A stretch of 64,000 bases of DNA from Chitinilyticum litopenaei DSM 21440 (lineage in GTDB: Bacteria; Pseudomonadota; Gammaproteobacteria; Burkholderiales; Chitinibacteraceae): assembly GCF_000428145.1 (NCBI RefSeq), contig NZ_ATZJ01000005.1:101812-165811 (forward strand). Reading direction: 5' to 3'. The notes beneath the pieces were generated by a model, which saw only the letters and a list, made by a program, of their open reading frames with translations, was not told the origin of the DNA and did no database searches. The position numbers were made by a program, and so were the translations under genes. Shown piece after piece: positions 32,937 through 41,940 of this stretch; position 1 is the stretch's first letter; each line of letters begins with the position of its first letter.

Positions 32937-33290
32937 TCACACCAGCACCTGCCGGTTTTCATGGAAGAAGCGGTAAATCCCCGCTTCAATCTCCGGATCG
33001 ACCATGGTTTCCGGGCGGCAGCCGTTCGGGCAGGCGAGCCGCGGCGTGGTGCCGAAGAGGCGGCAGATCAGCGGGCGCTCGGCGTAGACCTCGCAGCCGT
33101 GCTCGCCCAGGTGCGGGCAGCTGAGTGCTTCCAGCGCCGCCGCATGCTCGGCCGCGCTTTTGACCGGCAGGCGCGACATTTCCTCGCTGCTGGTCGTCAC
33201 CGGCCCGCAGCAGTCGTGGCAGCCGGGCTGGCAGGCAAACGCGGGAATGCGCGAGCGGAAAAAGCGGATCTGCTGGCTGGTGCTCGTCAT
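32937..33290 (-). CDS. YkgJ-family cysteine-cluster protein (second copy)
   Basis: A 117-residue member of the YkgJ/UPF0153 family with the cluster CQPGCHDCCGPV at about 19-30, then SCPHLGEHGCEVYAERPLIC, and CPNGCRPET. This gives the full cysteine set expected for a metal-chelating fold. It is only distantly similar to the copy at 5642-5980. Start 33290 (MTSTSQQIRFF) is placed before the cluster. Function unknown. Confidence 0.85.
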   Translation of the reverse strand: MTSTSQQIRFFRSRIPAFACQPGCHDCCGPVTTSSEEMSRLPVKSAAEHAAALEALSCPHLGEHGCEVYAERPLICRLFGTTPRLACPNGCRPETMVDPEIEAGIYRFFHENRQVLV

Positions 33291-33385
33291 GGCGGAATCC
33301 TTTAGCCGGGGTCTTGCAGAAACTCGTCTGGCGCTGCCGGTTGTGCGGCACATTCTGCAACACCCGGAAGCATTCATACATCACA

Positions 33386-33434
33386 CCGTATTGCCATACA
33401 GCCAATTACAGATAAAGGCTATACACGCATACCC
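33386..33434. repeat. Family A palindrome, copy 8
   Basis: Arms CCGTATTGCCATACAGCCAA and AAGGCTATACACGCATACCC. It lies upstream of the YkgJ gene and 10 bp before a family C element. Confidence 0.7.
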
Positions 33435-33444
33435 ATAATATTTA

Positions 33445-33609
33445 CCTGATTAGGTAGCTACCTCAGCAAAGAACAATTCGTCATTCCCGCGAAAGCGGGA
33501 ATCTAGCTGCAATGCCTGTTCGAGCAGCGCTCTGGATACCGGCTTTGACCTTAGGGAATCCCCGTGGGACGCCGGTATGACGGAGTGCTGAGCTGGCTAC
33601 ATAATCAGG
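33445..33609. repeat. Modular repeat element, family C core (copy C3)
   Basis: Left terminus CCTGATTAGGTAGCTACCTC then AGCAAAG; right terminus TGCTGAGCTGGCTACATAAT then CAGG, its imperfect inverse. Core arms CGTCATTCCCGCGAAAGCGG and GGGACGCCGGTATGACG. The left end is identical to the inverse of the right end of copy C4 at 50571. The inner ATTCCCGCGAAAGCGGGAAT is a perfect dRS3-type unit. Confidence 0.85.
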
Positions 33610-33669
33610 AATTTTATTAACTTGCACAAAAGCGGCGGCCGACCTGCCCGGGCCACCTGCACATGGGTG

Positions 33670-34158
33670 TCAGCGTGCGGCGCCAAGCAGCTCGTCGAGT
33701 TTCGCCAGGGCGTGCGCGACGGTCTGCGCGCGGATCGCGCCGCGCTCGCCGGCAAAATGCCGGCATTCGGTAACGATGCCGCCGGGCGTCGCCCAAGCCA
33801 GCCAGACGGTGCCGACCGGTTTGTCCGGCGTGCCGCCGCTGGGGCCGGCGATGCCGGACACGGCGATGCCCCATTGCGCGCCGGCACGCTCGCAGGCGCC
33901 CTGCGCCATGGCGGCTACCACCGGCTCGCTGACCGCGCCCAGGCCTTCGATAAAGGCCGGCGGGACGTCGAGCATGTCACTTTTGGCCTGATTGGAATAG
34001 GTGACAAAACCGCGTTCGAACCACGCGGACGAACCGCCCACCTCGGTCAGCGCAGCGGCGATCAGCCCGCCCGTGCAGGATTCGGCCGTGGTCACGGTGT
34101 GCGAGCGCGCCATCAGCCGGGCACCAATACGGCCAACCAGTTCGCAGATTTCTTCCAT
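33670..34158 (-). CDS. pncC: Nicotinamide-nucleotide amidohydrolase PncC (CinA C-terminal family)
   Basis: A 162-residue single-domain CinA-C/PncC protein that deamidates NMN to nicotinate mononucleotide in NAD recycling. Motifs TAESCTGGLIAAALTEVGGSS, GFVTYSNQAKSDML and GIAGPSGGTPDKPVGTVWLA are typical. Start 34158 (MEEICELVGRIGARL) gives the usual length. The gene stands alone between repeat elements. Confidence 0.93.
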   Translation of the reverse strand: MEEICELVGRIGARLMARSHTVTTAESCTGGLIAAALTEVGGSSAWFERGFVTYSNQAKSDMLDVPPAFIEGLGAVSEPVVAAMAQGACERAGAQWGIAVSGIAGPSGGTPDKPVGTVWLAWATPGGIVTECRHFAGERGAIRAQTVAHALAKLDELLGAAR

Positions 34159-34262
34159 CGGCTCCGCTCCGGATAAAGGGGGCGATTTTAGCCTGCCCAG
34201 GCGCTGTTGATGCATCAATCAAACATCCACAGAGCCTGACCGCGCCACGGCGGAAAAACCAA

Positions 34263-34434
34263 CCTGATTAGCAAGACTTCTCAGCAAAACCCAAAGCAAC
34301 CACAGAGACACAGAGAACACAGAGAAAAACGGGAGCACGTCATCGGCATTTCTCAGGGTTTTGCTTCCTCTGTGCCCTCTGTGTCTCTGTGGTTCAATAG
34401 GTTTTTATGGTTTGCTGAGAAGAGTTTCTAATCA
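34263..34434. repeat. Modular repeat element, family B core (copy B2)
   Basis: A 172-bp element almost identical to B1 (6007-6178). Left terminus CCTGATTAGCAAGACTTCTC then AGCAAAACC; right terminus GGTTTGCTGAGAAGAGTTTC then TAATCA. Core arms CCACAGAGACACAGAG and CTCTGTGTCTCTGTGG. It lies in the gap between pncC and the GGDEF-EAL gene. Confidence 0.85.
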
Positions 34435-34468
34435 TGAAAACCAAAACCATGCCCGCCGGCAATGCCCC

Positions 34469-37400
34469 TCAGGGCGCGGAATGCAGCAGCACGCTGCCGC
34501 CACGCTGCTCCAGCCAGGCGCCGAGCTCGGCGGCGGGCAGCGGCGGGCAAAGCTGATTGCCCTGGGCTGCGTCGCAATCCTGCGCCCGCAAGAGCTGCAA
34601 CTGGGCGGGCGTCTCCACACCTTCGGCCACTGCGGCAAAGCCCAGTGCGTGCCCGAGGCCGATGATGGCACTGACGATGGCAGCGTCTTCGCGACCCGCC
34701 TGCAGTTCGTGCACAAAGCGCGAATCGATTTTCAGCCGGTCGAGCGGGAAACGGCGCAGACGCTCGAGCGAGGAATAGCCGGTGCCGAAATCATCGATCG
34801 CCAGCCGCACCCCCAGCGCCTTGAGCTCGTGCATGATGGCGGCGGCCTGTTCGGGCTCTTCGACGATCAGCGCCTCGGTCAGCTCCAGCTCCAGGCAATG
34901 GCCGGGCAGACCGGTTTCACCGAGCACGCGTGCCAGGCGCTGGGCCAGGTCACGCTGACGGAACTGCACGGCCGAGAGATTCACGCACAGCACCATGGGC
35001 GGCATGCCGGCCTGCAGCCAGCGCACCATCTGGCTGGCAGCGGTATGCAACACCCAGTCACCCAGTTGCATGATCAGGCCGTTTTCCTCGGCCAGCGGGA
35101 TGAATTCCTCGGGCTCGATCTCGCCAAGCTCGGGATGCAGCCAGCGCAGCAGCGCTTCGACTGCGCCGACCTGGCCACTGTCGAGCTGAACCTGCGGCTG
35201 GTAAACGAGACGGAAATCGGCCGCGGCAACCGCCTCGCGCAGGCCCTGCTCCAGCGCCATGCGTCGCAGAGCCTTGTGTTGCATTTCGGGGGTATAGAAG
35301 CAGAAGCCTTGCCGGCCACCGGCTTTGGCCCGATACATGGCCATATCGGCACATTTGCTCAGGCTATCGAAATCGCTGCCATCGTCGGGAAAGATGGCCA
35401 CACCAATGGAGGGTGTGCTCTGCAGTGCGTGGCCTTCCAGGTGATAGGGGTCGCTGAGGCGTTTGACCAGCTTGTCGGCCAGCACGCCGGCGCCTTCGGC
35501 GTCGGTATCGGGCAGCAGCAGGATGAACTCGTCCCCGCCCAGCCGCGAGGTCAGATCGACATCGCGCGTGCTGGCCTTGAGCCGCAGGGCGACGGCCACC
35601 AGCAATTCGTCGCCGACGCGATGGCCCAGCGTGTCATTGATGTGCTTGAAATGATCGAGATCGAGAAACAGCAGCGCCAGATGCTGGCCGCTGCGCTCGG
35701 CCTGATAGAGCAGGTGCTTGGCCTGCTCGAACAGCAGGCTGCGATTGGGCAGGCCGGTCAGCTCATCGTAATGCGCCAGCAGGCGGATGCGTTCCTGGTC
35801 GGCCTTTTCGCGGCTGATGTCGTTGAAGATGCCGATGTAATGCGTGATGTCGCCCCCATCATTGCGTACCACGCTGATGGACAGCCATTCCGGATACACA
35901 TGCCCGTCGCGGTGGCGGTTCCAGATTTCGCCCTGCCAGTTGCCCGACTCCTGGATGCTCTGCCACATCTTGCGGTAGAAATGCGGGTCGTGCTGGTGCG
36001 AGGCCAGCACGCTGGGGCGCTGGCCCAGCACCTCGTCGGAGGCAAACCCGGTAATGCGCGTAAAGGCCGGGTTGACCAGCACGATGCTCAGCGCCGAATC
36101 GGTCACCATCACGCCATCATTGCACTGCGCCAGCACCTTGATCCACAGGCGGTTGGCCAGTTCCTGCTGCTGGCGATCGGTGACGTCGCGCAGGAAAGCG
36201 CAGAAGCAACCACCCTGTTGCGGCAGATAGGCGATGCTGACTTCGATGTCGCGCACTTGGCCGTGGCGCGTGCGGTGCTTGGTCAGATAGCGGTCGCGCC
36301 CCAGTTCGGCAATCACCCCGATATGGGCGCCGACGGCCAGCACGTTTTCATTCAGGTCGAATTCGCTGATGTGCCGGCCCAGCAATTCTTCGCGCTCATA
36401 GCCGGACAGCCGGCAGTAGCTGTCGTTGACTTCCAGCAGCTTGCCCTGCATGTCAAAGAGCCAGAAGCCATCCAGACTGGTGGCGACCACGGCCAGATGC
36501 AGCTCGGACTGCTCGCGCAGCAGCAATTCGTTGCGCTTGCGCCGCGTGACGTCGCGCGAGAGCACCACGCAGCGCTGCGGCTGGCCATCGCCGGCGGCAA
36601 TGCGTGCGGCGCTGAGCTCGAACCAGCACTCCTGTCCCTGCAGCACGAGCATGATCTGCCGGCCGCCGGCATAGCCGTTGCGCAGCGCGTCATCAATCAC
36701 CTGCAGCGCCGAGGTCGCCGCCTCGGTCGGCAGGATTTCCGCCACGTGCCGGCCAAGCACTTCCTGTTCCGGGCGATAGAGCAGTTCGGGGCGCAGCGCA
36801 TGCAGCGACTGGTAAATGCCCTTGTCATCGATCACGAACAGCAGATCGGGTATCGCCTGCAAAATGGCATTCTGATCGGCAGCGGCCGCCTGCAATTCCC
36901 GGTCGCGCAGCTGCCGCAAGCGGTTTTCTTCGGCCAGATGCTCGGAAAGGCGCGCGATGCCGGCCATGACCGCCTGCAGCTCGGCCAGGTGAGCACCTTC
37001 CGGCAAACTGACGGGTTGGCCGGCGCGCAACGATTCGGCGACACGCGCCAGGGCTTGCAGCGGCGCAATCAGCAGGCGCTGCAAGAGCAGCAGCAGCAAG
37101 AGCAGCACAGCGGCCAGCAAGCCGGCTTCGGGCAAGCGTTCATCCAGCGTGTTTTCCCAGAGCTGGTTCCGGGCGGGAGCAAGGTCGTACCACAGCACGA
37201 TCCAGCCGCGCTCGGCGCTGCGCAGTTCGCTGCCGCCCGCCTCGACCCGGTAGGGCATCAACAGCAGAAATTGCTCGCCGCCAGCCAGGCTGATCTGGCG
37301 CGAACGCATGTCGGTTTCGTTCTCGCGCGGCCAGTGTGCGGCCAGCTCGGGCAGATCCTTGAAGGGTTTACCCAGCAGGATCGGGTCGGATGACTGCACG

Positions 37401-37672
37401 ATCTGCCCGTCCGGATGCACCTGCAGGGCCAGCAGCAGCCAGGCATCGAGCGACTGCAGGGCGAAACGGGTTTTCAGCAACTCGGGATAACGTGCCCCTT
37501 CCTGCTCGGCCAGCAGGGCCAGATGCAGGGCGGTCTGTTGCGCGCGCGCCGCCACTTCGGCCTGCAGCGCCTTGCGCTGGCTACGCAGCTCGTTGAGCGC
37601 GCCGGCGAAAACGATCAGCAGCGCGAGCAGCAGCACCAGCGGAAACAGCACCCGCAGCGACAGGACCTTCAT
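34469..37672 (-). CDS. Membrane PAS-GGDEF-EAL cyclic-di-GMP signalling protein
   Basis: A 1,067-residue protein. TM1 (about 7-25) and TM2 (LPEAGLLAAVLLLLLLLLQR) bracket a periplasmic domain of about 150 residues. A short HAMP-like linker is followed by three PAS domains. The GGDEF domain has an intact SRLGGDEF active site, so diguanylate cyclase activity is possible. The EAL domain has EALLRW, ELTEALIVE, AIDDFGTGYSSL, KIDSRFV and AEGVET, so phosphodiesterase activity is also possible. The usual C-terminal QGY-F motif reads QGNQLCPPLPA. The start codon overlaps the end of the substrate-binding protein gene by 4 bp. Confidence 0.93.
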   Translation of the reverse strand: MKVLSLRVLFPLVLLLALLIVFAGALNELRSQRKALQAEVAARAQQTALHLALLAEQEGARYPELLKTRFALQSLDAWLLLALQVHPDGQIVQSSDPILLGKPFKDLPELAAHWPRENETDMRSRQISLAGGEQFLLLMPYRVEAGGSELRSAERGWIVLWYDLAPARNQLWENTLDERLPEAGLLAAVLLLLLLLLQRLLIAPLQALARVAESLRAGQPVSLPEGAHLAELQAVMAGIARLSEHLAEENRLRQLRDRELQAAAADQNAILQAIPDLLFVIDDKGIYQSLHALRPELLYRPEQEVLGRHVAEILPTEAATSALQVIDDALRNGYAGGRQIMLVLQGQECWFELSAARIAAGDGQPQRCVVLSRDVTRRKRNELLLREQSELHLAVVATSLDGFWLFDMQGKLLEVNDSYCRLSGYEREELLGRHISEFDLNENVLAVGAHIGVIAELGRDRYLTKHRTRHGQVRDIEVSIAYLPQQGGCFCAFLRDVTDRQQQELANRLWIKVLAQCNDGVMVTDSALSIVLVNPAFTRITGFASDEVLGQRPSVLASHQHDPHFYRKMWQSIQESGNWQGEIWNRHRDGHVYPEWLSISVVRNDGGDITHYIGIFNDISREKADQERIRLLAHYDELTGLPNRSLLFEQAKHLLYQAERSGQHLALLFLDLDHFKHINDTLGHRVGDELLVAVALRLKASTRDVDLTSRLGGDEFILLLPDTDAEGAGVLADKLVKRLSDPYHLEGHALQSTPSIGVAIFPDDGSDFDSLSKCADMAMYRAKAGGRQGFCFYTPEMQHKALRRMALEQGLREAVAAADFRLVYQPQVQLDSGQVGAVEALLRWLHPELGEIEPEEFIPLAEENGLIMQLGDWVLHTAASQMVRWLQAGMPPMVLCVNLSAVQFRQRDLAQRLARVLGETGLPGHCLELELTEALIVEEPEQAAAIMHELKALGVRLAIDDFGTGYSSLERLRRFPLDRLKIDSRFVHELQAGREDAAIVSAIIGLGHALGFAAVAEGVETPAQLQLLRAQDCDAAQGNQLCPPLPAAELGAWLEQRGGSVLLHSAP

Positions 37673-38667
37673 GGCGCGGGCTCCGGCAGATAGGCGGCGC
37701 TGAAGGCCGGATAGGCCACATAACCACCGGGCAGCAGCCCAGCCTGCTGCATCAGGGCGGCCAGACGCTGGCACAGATCGATCATGCCCTGGGCAGGTGC
37801 AGCCAGCCGGCGCTGGTTTTCCGGCAGATCCAGCATGCGGATGCCGCGAAACAGCGCCGGGGCCTCGGCCGGCGTCACTCCCATCTGCCTGGCGATGTCG
37901 GCCATGACTTCGCCGGTAGGCTGGCCCAATTGCGGCAAATGGCGGAAATGCGCAGCCAGCACCGCAGCGAGGGCACGCGGAAACAGGGCGATGCGGTCGC
38001 TGCGCAGCGCCAGCACATCGACAATCAGGCCAGGCATCTGCGTGCTGGAAAACAGCGTGCGCGCACCTGCCGCCAGCAATTCGGACACCACCGGCTCGAA
38101 TGACACCACGGCATCGATGCTGCCCGCGCGAAAGGCGGCCAGCTGCTGATCAAGCGGCAGATTGACCTTGCGGATGTCCGCCGCCTGCATGCCGGCGGCC
38201 TGCAGCGCGGCAGCCAGCACCACGGCACCCAGCGCCCCCTCTTCCACGCCGATGCGCCGCCCCTTCAGATCCTGCAGGCTGGCGAACTGCGGCTGACCAA
38301 GCACCTGATCGGCGCCATCGGAGGCATCAAAGAGGCCAACAATGGTCAGCGGCACGCCGGAATCCACCACGGTCAGCGCATCGTCGAGCGTCATGCACGC
38401 GCCATCGAGCGCCCCGGTCTGCAAGGCGCGGATGATGGAGGACGGTGCGTTGAGGATGGCCAGTTTGCAGTGCTGGCGCGACAGCTCGCCATGCCGGTAG
38501 GCGTACTGCAGGAAGGCATAGCCGGGCCACACGCTGGTGCCAATGCGCAGCAGCGGCTCGCGCCCGCTGCAGCCCGGCAAGGCCAGCACCGCCATACCCA
38601 TGACAGTAGCCAGCAGAAGCTCACGCCTGGAAATGTCCACGCCGCCATACCCCGTCGAATGATGCAC
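37669..38667 (-). CDS. Periplasmic substrate-binding lipoprotein (NitT/TauT-like), orphan
   Basis: A 332-residue protein of the ABC nitrate/sulphonate/thiamine-precursor substrate-binding superfamily. The N-terminus has a lipobox (LALPGCS) after a hydrophobic segment. The domain shows RIGTSVWPGYAFLQYAYRHG, QTGALDGACMTLDDALTVVD and LKGRRIGVEEGALGAVVLAA. No permease or ATPase gene is nearby. Instead it overlaps the PAS-GGDEF-EAL gene by 4 bp, suggesting it presents a ligand to that sensor. Start 38667 is uncertain; a GTG at 38640 is an alternative. Confidence 0.85.
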   Translation of the reverse strand: MHHSTGYGGVDISRRELLLATVMGMAVLALPGCSGREPLLRIGTSVWPGYAFLQYAYRHGELSRQHCKLAILNAPSSIIRALQTGALDGACMTLDDALTVVDSGVPLTIVGLFDASDGADQVLGQPQFASLQDLKGRRIGVEEGALGAVVLAAALQAAGMQAADIRKVNLPLDQQLAAFRAGSIDAVVSFEPVVSELLAAGARTLFSSTQMPGLIVDVLALRSDRIALFPRALAAVLAAHFRHLPQLGQPTGEVMADIARQMGVTPAEAPALFRGIRMLDLPENQRRLAAPAQGMIDLCQRLAALMQQAGLLPGGYVAYPAFSAAYLPEPAP

Positions 38668-38786
38668 ATCAGGATTGCGCCACGGCTAGCTCCGGCCATG
38701 GCGGGCAATCTGACACCAGCATTGCAAAGCATAGACAATCGCCCCGCGCCTTGCCCTGCCTTCCATGCACGGCTAGCCCGGATGCA

Positions 38787-38812
38787 GCAAAGCCCGGCAT
38801 GCCGGGCTTTGC
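38787..38812. terminator. Perfect palindrome after orn
   Basis: GCAAAGCCCGGCATGCCGGG then CTTTGC, a perfect 13-bp-arm palindrome 27 bp past the orn stop. It lacks a long T-run but forms a very stable hairpin; probable terminator for orn. Confidence 0.55.
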
Positions 38813-38838
38813 AAACGGGTGGGTGCGGCGTGTGCCGA

Positions 38839-39408
38839 TCAGGCCGGCGTATCGGTCGCGGCCGGCAGCTTGAGGAAAAACTCGCGGTAGAATTTCAGCT
38901 CGTCGATGGATTCGTAAATGTCGGCCAGCGCGGTGTGCTTGCCCTGCTTCTTGAACTGGCGGTAGACCTCCGGCGCCCAGCGCTTGCACAGTTCCTTGAG
39001 CGTGGAAACATCCAGGTTGCGGTAGTGGAACCAGTCTTCCAGCTGCGGCATCCAGCGCGCCATGAAGCGGCGATCCTGGCAGATCGAGTTGCCGCACATG
39101 GGGCTCACCAGACGCGGCACATGATCGCCGATAAAGGCCAGAGCCTCGGCCGCCACCTGCTCGACCGAGTGTGTCGACGCCTTCACGCGCTCGATCAGGC
39201 CCGAGCGGCCATGCGTGCCCTTGTTCCACTCATCCATGGCATCGAGCACGCTGTCGGGCTGGTGCACGACCCAGACCGGGCTTTCGGCCACCATGTTCAG
39301 ATTGCCATCGGTCACCACGATGGCCAGTTCGAGGATGCGGTCGTTCAGCGGGTCAAGGCCGGTCATTTCCATGTCCAGCCAGATGAGGTTGTTTTGGTCT
39401 TGTGCCAT
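38839..39408 (-). CDS. orn: Oligoribonuclease
   Basis: A 189-residue DEDDh exonuclease that degrades 2-nt RNAs, including pGpG from c-di-GMP breakdown. NLIWLDMEMTGLDPLNDRIL gives the first two acidic residues. Later motifs are GNSICQDRRFM, NLDVSTLKELC and the final KQGKHTALADI carrying His and Asp. The start at 39408 is standard for the family. Its closeness to the GGDEF-EAL gene fits a shared role in c-di-GMP turnover, though they are not one operon by spacing. Confidence 0.96.
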   Translation of the reverse strand: MAQDQNNLIWLDMEMTGLDPLNDRILELAIVVTDGNLNMVAESPVWVVHQPDSVLDAMDEWNKGTHGRSGLIERVKASTHSVEQVAAEALAFIGDHVPRLVSPMCGNSICQDRRFMARWMPQLEDWFHYRNLDVSTLKELCKRWAPEVYRQFKKQGKHTALADIYESIDELKFYREFFLKLPAATDTPA

Positions 39409-39558
39409 GCGTGGGCCTCGCTATGCAATGCAGTTCGTCTTGGCCGGCATGATACCGGAAGCCGCCTGCGCAACTGCAGCGAATTCCCGCCGCCGCAGGT
39501 TGCGCGGTCATTCTTGGACTATACCGGACTCATTATCCTGCCAAGCCGAGCCGCCACC

Positions 39559-40131
39559 ATGTCCATTCCAGCCTTCGATCTTCCCGCCGGCGGCTCGGCC
39601 GCCCACAATCCGGACCTGAGCTGGAGCCAGGTGCGCGAAACCATCCTGATGCTGGGGCTGACAGTGGCACAGATACGCCAGGCCATGCAGGAAAGCGCGG
39701 TGTCGCTCGACAGCCTCACCCACGCCTTTGCCGGCATGCACAGCACCATCGGCGAGGTGCGCGCGACCATCGAGGCCGAGCTGGCCGGCCAGCCCGCGGG
39801 CACGACGCTGCTGGCACGCATCGGCGAGGTGGACGGCCACAGCATGCAGGCGCTGATTGCGCTGCAATTCTACGACCGCCTGACCCAGCGGCTTGATCAC
39901 GCCTGCGGCAGCATCGCCGCACTGGCCGATCTGGTGGCGGACCCGCAGCGCCTGTTTGCGCCGGCGGAGTGGCTGGTCCTGCAGCAGCGCATCCGCTCGC
40001 AATACACGATGGAGCAGGAACGCGAGCTCTTCGACAACATCCTGCAGGGGATGAAGCTCTCCGAAGCCTTGCAGCACGTGACCGCGCCGAGCGACACGCC
40101 GCTCAATGCCGGCGACATCGAGATGTTCTGA
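39559..40131 (+). CDS. Hypothetical helical protein
   Basis: A 190-residue soluble protein, predicted mostly alpha-helical. It contains SWSQVRETILMLGLTVAQIR and a distinctive LIALQFYDRLTQRLDHACGS. The last residues are AGDIEMF, an acidic-hydrophobic tail. The helical bundle plus such a tail is loosely reminiscent of chemotaxis phosphatases or receptor cytoplasmic domains, but I see no diagnostic residues and make no assignment. The start is the first ATG after a short leader. Confidence 0.65.
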   Translation: MSIPAFDLPAGGSAAHNPDLSWSQVRETILMLGLTVAQIRQAMQESAVSLDSLTHAFAGMHSTIGEVRATIEAELAGQPAGTTLLARIGEVDGHSMQALIALQFYDRLTQRLDHACGSIAALADLVADPQRLFAPAEWLVLQQRIRSQYTMEQERELFDNILQGMKLSEALQHVTAPSDTPLNAGDIEMF

Positions 40132-40151
40132 GGAACGTGGGAGCGACAAAC

Positions 40152-40210
40152 ATACCCACAACCCCATAACTCCCGATCCATCACGGTAAATAGCCTGCAA
40201 ACCAATACCC
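40152..40210. repeat. Family A palindrome, copy 9 (degenerate)
   Basis: The right arm ATAGCCTGCAAACCAATACCC is recognisable; the left arm (CATACCCACAACCCCATAAC) is rearranged. It lies in the 209-bp gap between the helical protein and the M48 protease genes. The annotation as family A rests on one arm. Confidence 0.4.
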
Positions 40211-40340
40211 CAAAAAAAGCAGCAAAGCAGCGGCGGCTTTCCTTTCGGGGTCGGCAAGGCGGAAGCCTTCCACCGCCCAGCTTCCCCTGCCGCCCGCCCC
40301 TTCTGGCATACTGCCGCTTTTGCCGCATTTCCCCTGCACC

Positions 40341-41588
40341 ATGACTGCCCACCAGTTTACCGGCCTCTTCCTGTTTGCCCTTGTCGCCAGCGTACTGGTC
40401 CAGCTCTGGCTGGCGCTGCGGCATGCCAACCATGTGCGGCGCCATCGCGCAGCCGTGCCCGCCGAATTTGCCGAAGCAATCAGCCTGGAATCGCACCAGC
40501 GCGCGGCGGATTACACGGTGGCGAAAACACGCTTTGGCATGCTGGTCAGCATTTATGACGCCATGCTGCTGCTGGCCTTTACGCTCGGCGGCGGCATCGA
40601 AGCCTTGCAGGCGCTCAGCCGCGAATGGTTTGCCAGCGAGATCGCCAGCGGCGTCTGCCTGATCGCGCTGCTGGGCATCATCCACGGCCTGCTCACACTG
40701 CCCTTTGCACTGGTGTCGACCTTCGGCATCGAGGCGCGATTCGGCTTCAACACCATGACCTGGCGGCTGTTTCTCGCCGACCTGCTGAAAACCGCCCTGC
40801 TGGCGGCCGGGCTGGGCCTGCCGCTGCTGGCGCTGGTGCTGTGGCTGATGCAGCAGATGGGCGCGCACTGGTGGCTGTGGGTCTGGGCCGTCTGGGTCGG
40901 CTTTTCGCTGCTGCTGATGTGGATATTCCCCACCTTCATCGCCCCGCTGTTCAACAAGTTCGAGCCGCTGGCCGATGCCGGACTGCAGGCGCGCATCGAA
41001 GCACTGCTGAGCCGCTGCGGCTTTCGCAGCAGCGGCATCTTCGTGATGGACGGCTCGAAGCGCTCCAGCCATGGCAATGCCTATTTCACCGGCTTTGGCT
41101 CCAGCAAGCGCATCGTGTTTTTCGACACCCTGCTCAAGCATCTGGACGGCGAGGAAATGGAGGCCGTGCTGGCGCACGAGCTGGGCCACTTCCGGCATCG
41201 CCACATCCTGCAGCGCATCGTCTGGACCTTCGCGCTGATGCTGGGTCTGCTCTGGCTGCTGGGCCAGCTCAAGGAACAGGCGTGGTTCTATGCCGGCCTC
41301 GGCGTCACCACGCCCAGCACCGCCAGCACGCTGCTGCTGTTTTTCCTGGTGCTGCCGGTGTTCACCTTCCTGACCGGCCCGCTGGGCTCCTGGCTGTCGC
41401 GCAAGCATGAGTACCAGGCCGACGCCTACGCAGCCCGGCAGGCTTCCGCCAGCGCGCTCATCGCGGCGCTGGTCAAGCTGTACCGCGACAATGCCGCCAC
41501 GCTGACGCCGGATCGCTGGCACAGCATGTTTTACGACAGCCACCCGCCCGCCGCGCTGCGCATCGCCGCGCTCCGGCGGCTGGCCTGA
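40341..41588 (+). CDS. M48-family Ste24/CAAX-type membrane protease
   Basis: A 415-residue zinc metalloprotease of the M48A (Ste24, CAAX prenyl protease 1) family. The zinc motif HELGH lies in LAHELGHFRHRHIL, and the third ligand Glu in SRKHEYQADAYAA. At least six membrane segments are visible. NYFTGFGSSKRIVFFDTLL-like (NAYFTGFGSSKRIVFFDTL) precedes the motif as in Ste24. Start 40341 (MTAHQFTGLF). Three bacterial genes follow closely, so it may lead an operon with phhB and rsgA. Confidence 0.9.
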   Translation: MTAHQFTGLFLFALVASVLVQLWLALRHANHVRRHRAAVPAEFAEAISLESHQRAADYTVAKTRFGMLVSIYDAMLLLAFTLGGGIEALQALSREWFASEIASGVCLIALLGIIHGLLTLPFALVSTFGIEARFGFNTMTWRLFLADLLKTALLAAGLGLPLLALVLWLMQQMGAHWWLWVWAVWVGFSLLLMWIFPTFIAPLFNKFEPLADAGLQARIEALLSRCGFRSSGIFVMDGSKRSSHGNAYFTGFGSSKRIVFFDTLLKHLDGEEMEAVLAHELGHFRHRHILQRIVWTFALMLGLLWLLGQLKEQAWFYAGLGVTTPSTASTLLLFFLVLPVFTFLTGPLGSWLSRKHEYQADAYAARQASASALIAALVKLYRDNAATLTPDRWHSMFYDSHPPAALRIAALRRLA

Positions 41589-41622
41589 CACGCACCACCG
41601 CCCTGAACGGAGCCCCAAAGCA

Positions 41623-41940
41623 ATGCTGTTACTGCTGGAACACTGCAGCCCCAATCCCGAGCGCCTGACCTCACCGGCAGCCGAAGCGCTGTCCGAGCAG
41701 GTCGCCGACTGGCAGCTGGGTGGCGACTGCCTCGAACGCCGGTTTGAATTCGCCGACTTCCATGACACGATGGCCTTCGTGAACGCGGTCGCCTGGATCG
41801 CCCATTCCGAAGCACATCACCCCGAGCTGGCGGTGAGCTTCGGCGAATGCCGGGTACGCTGGAGCACCTTCAGCGCGGGTGGGCTGACGCGCAACGACTT
41901 CATCTGCGCGGCCAAGATCAACGCGCTGTTTCTCGCATGA
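41623..41940 (+). CDS. phhB: Pterin-4a-carbinolamine dehydratase
   Basis: A 105-residue protein that regenerates dihydropterin after aromatic hydroxylation and could support phenylalanine hydroxylase. The family motif HSEAHHPELAVSFGECRVRW includes the catalytic His pair, followed by TRNDFICAAKINAL. It overlaps rsgA by 4 bp (ATGA) and starts 34 bp after the M48 gene. Confidence 0.93.
   Translation: MLLLLEHCSPNPERLTSPAAEALSEQVADWQLGGDCLERRFEFADFHDTMAFVNAVAWIAHSEAHHPELAVSFGECRVRWSTFSAGGLTRNDFICAAKINALFLA

Noticed and set aside
34361..37393. A 1,010-codon plus-strand open frame opposite the GGDEF-EAL gene
   Set aside because: It is the antisense shadow of a clear PAS-GGDEF-EAL protein and begins inside a repeat element.
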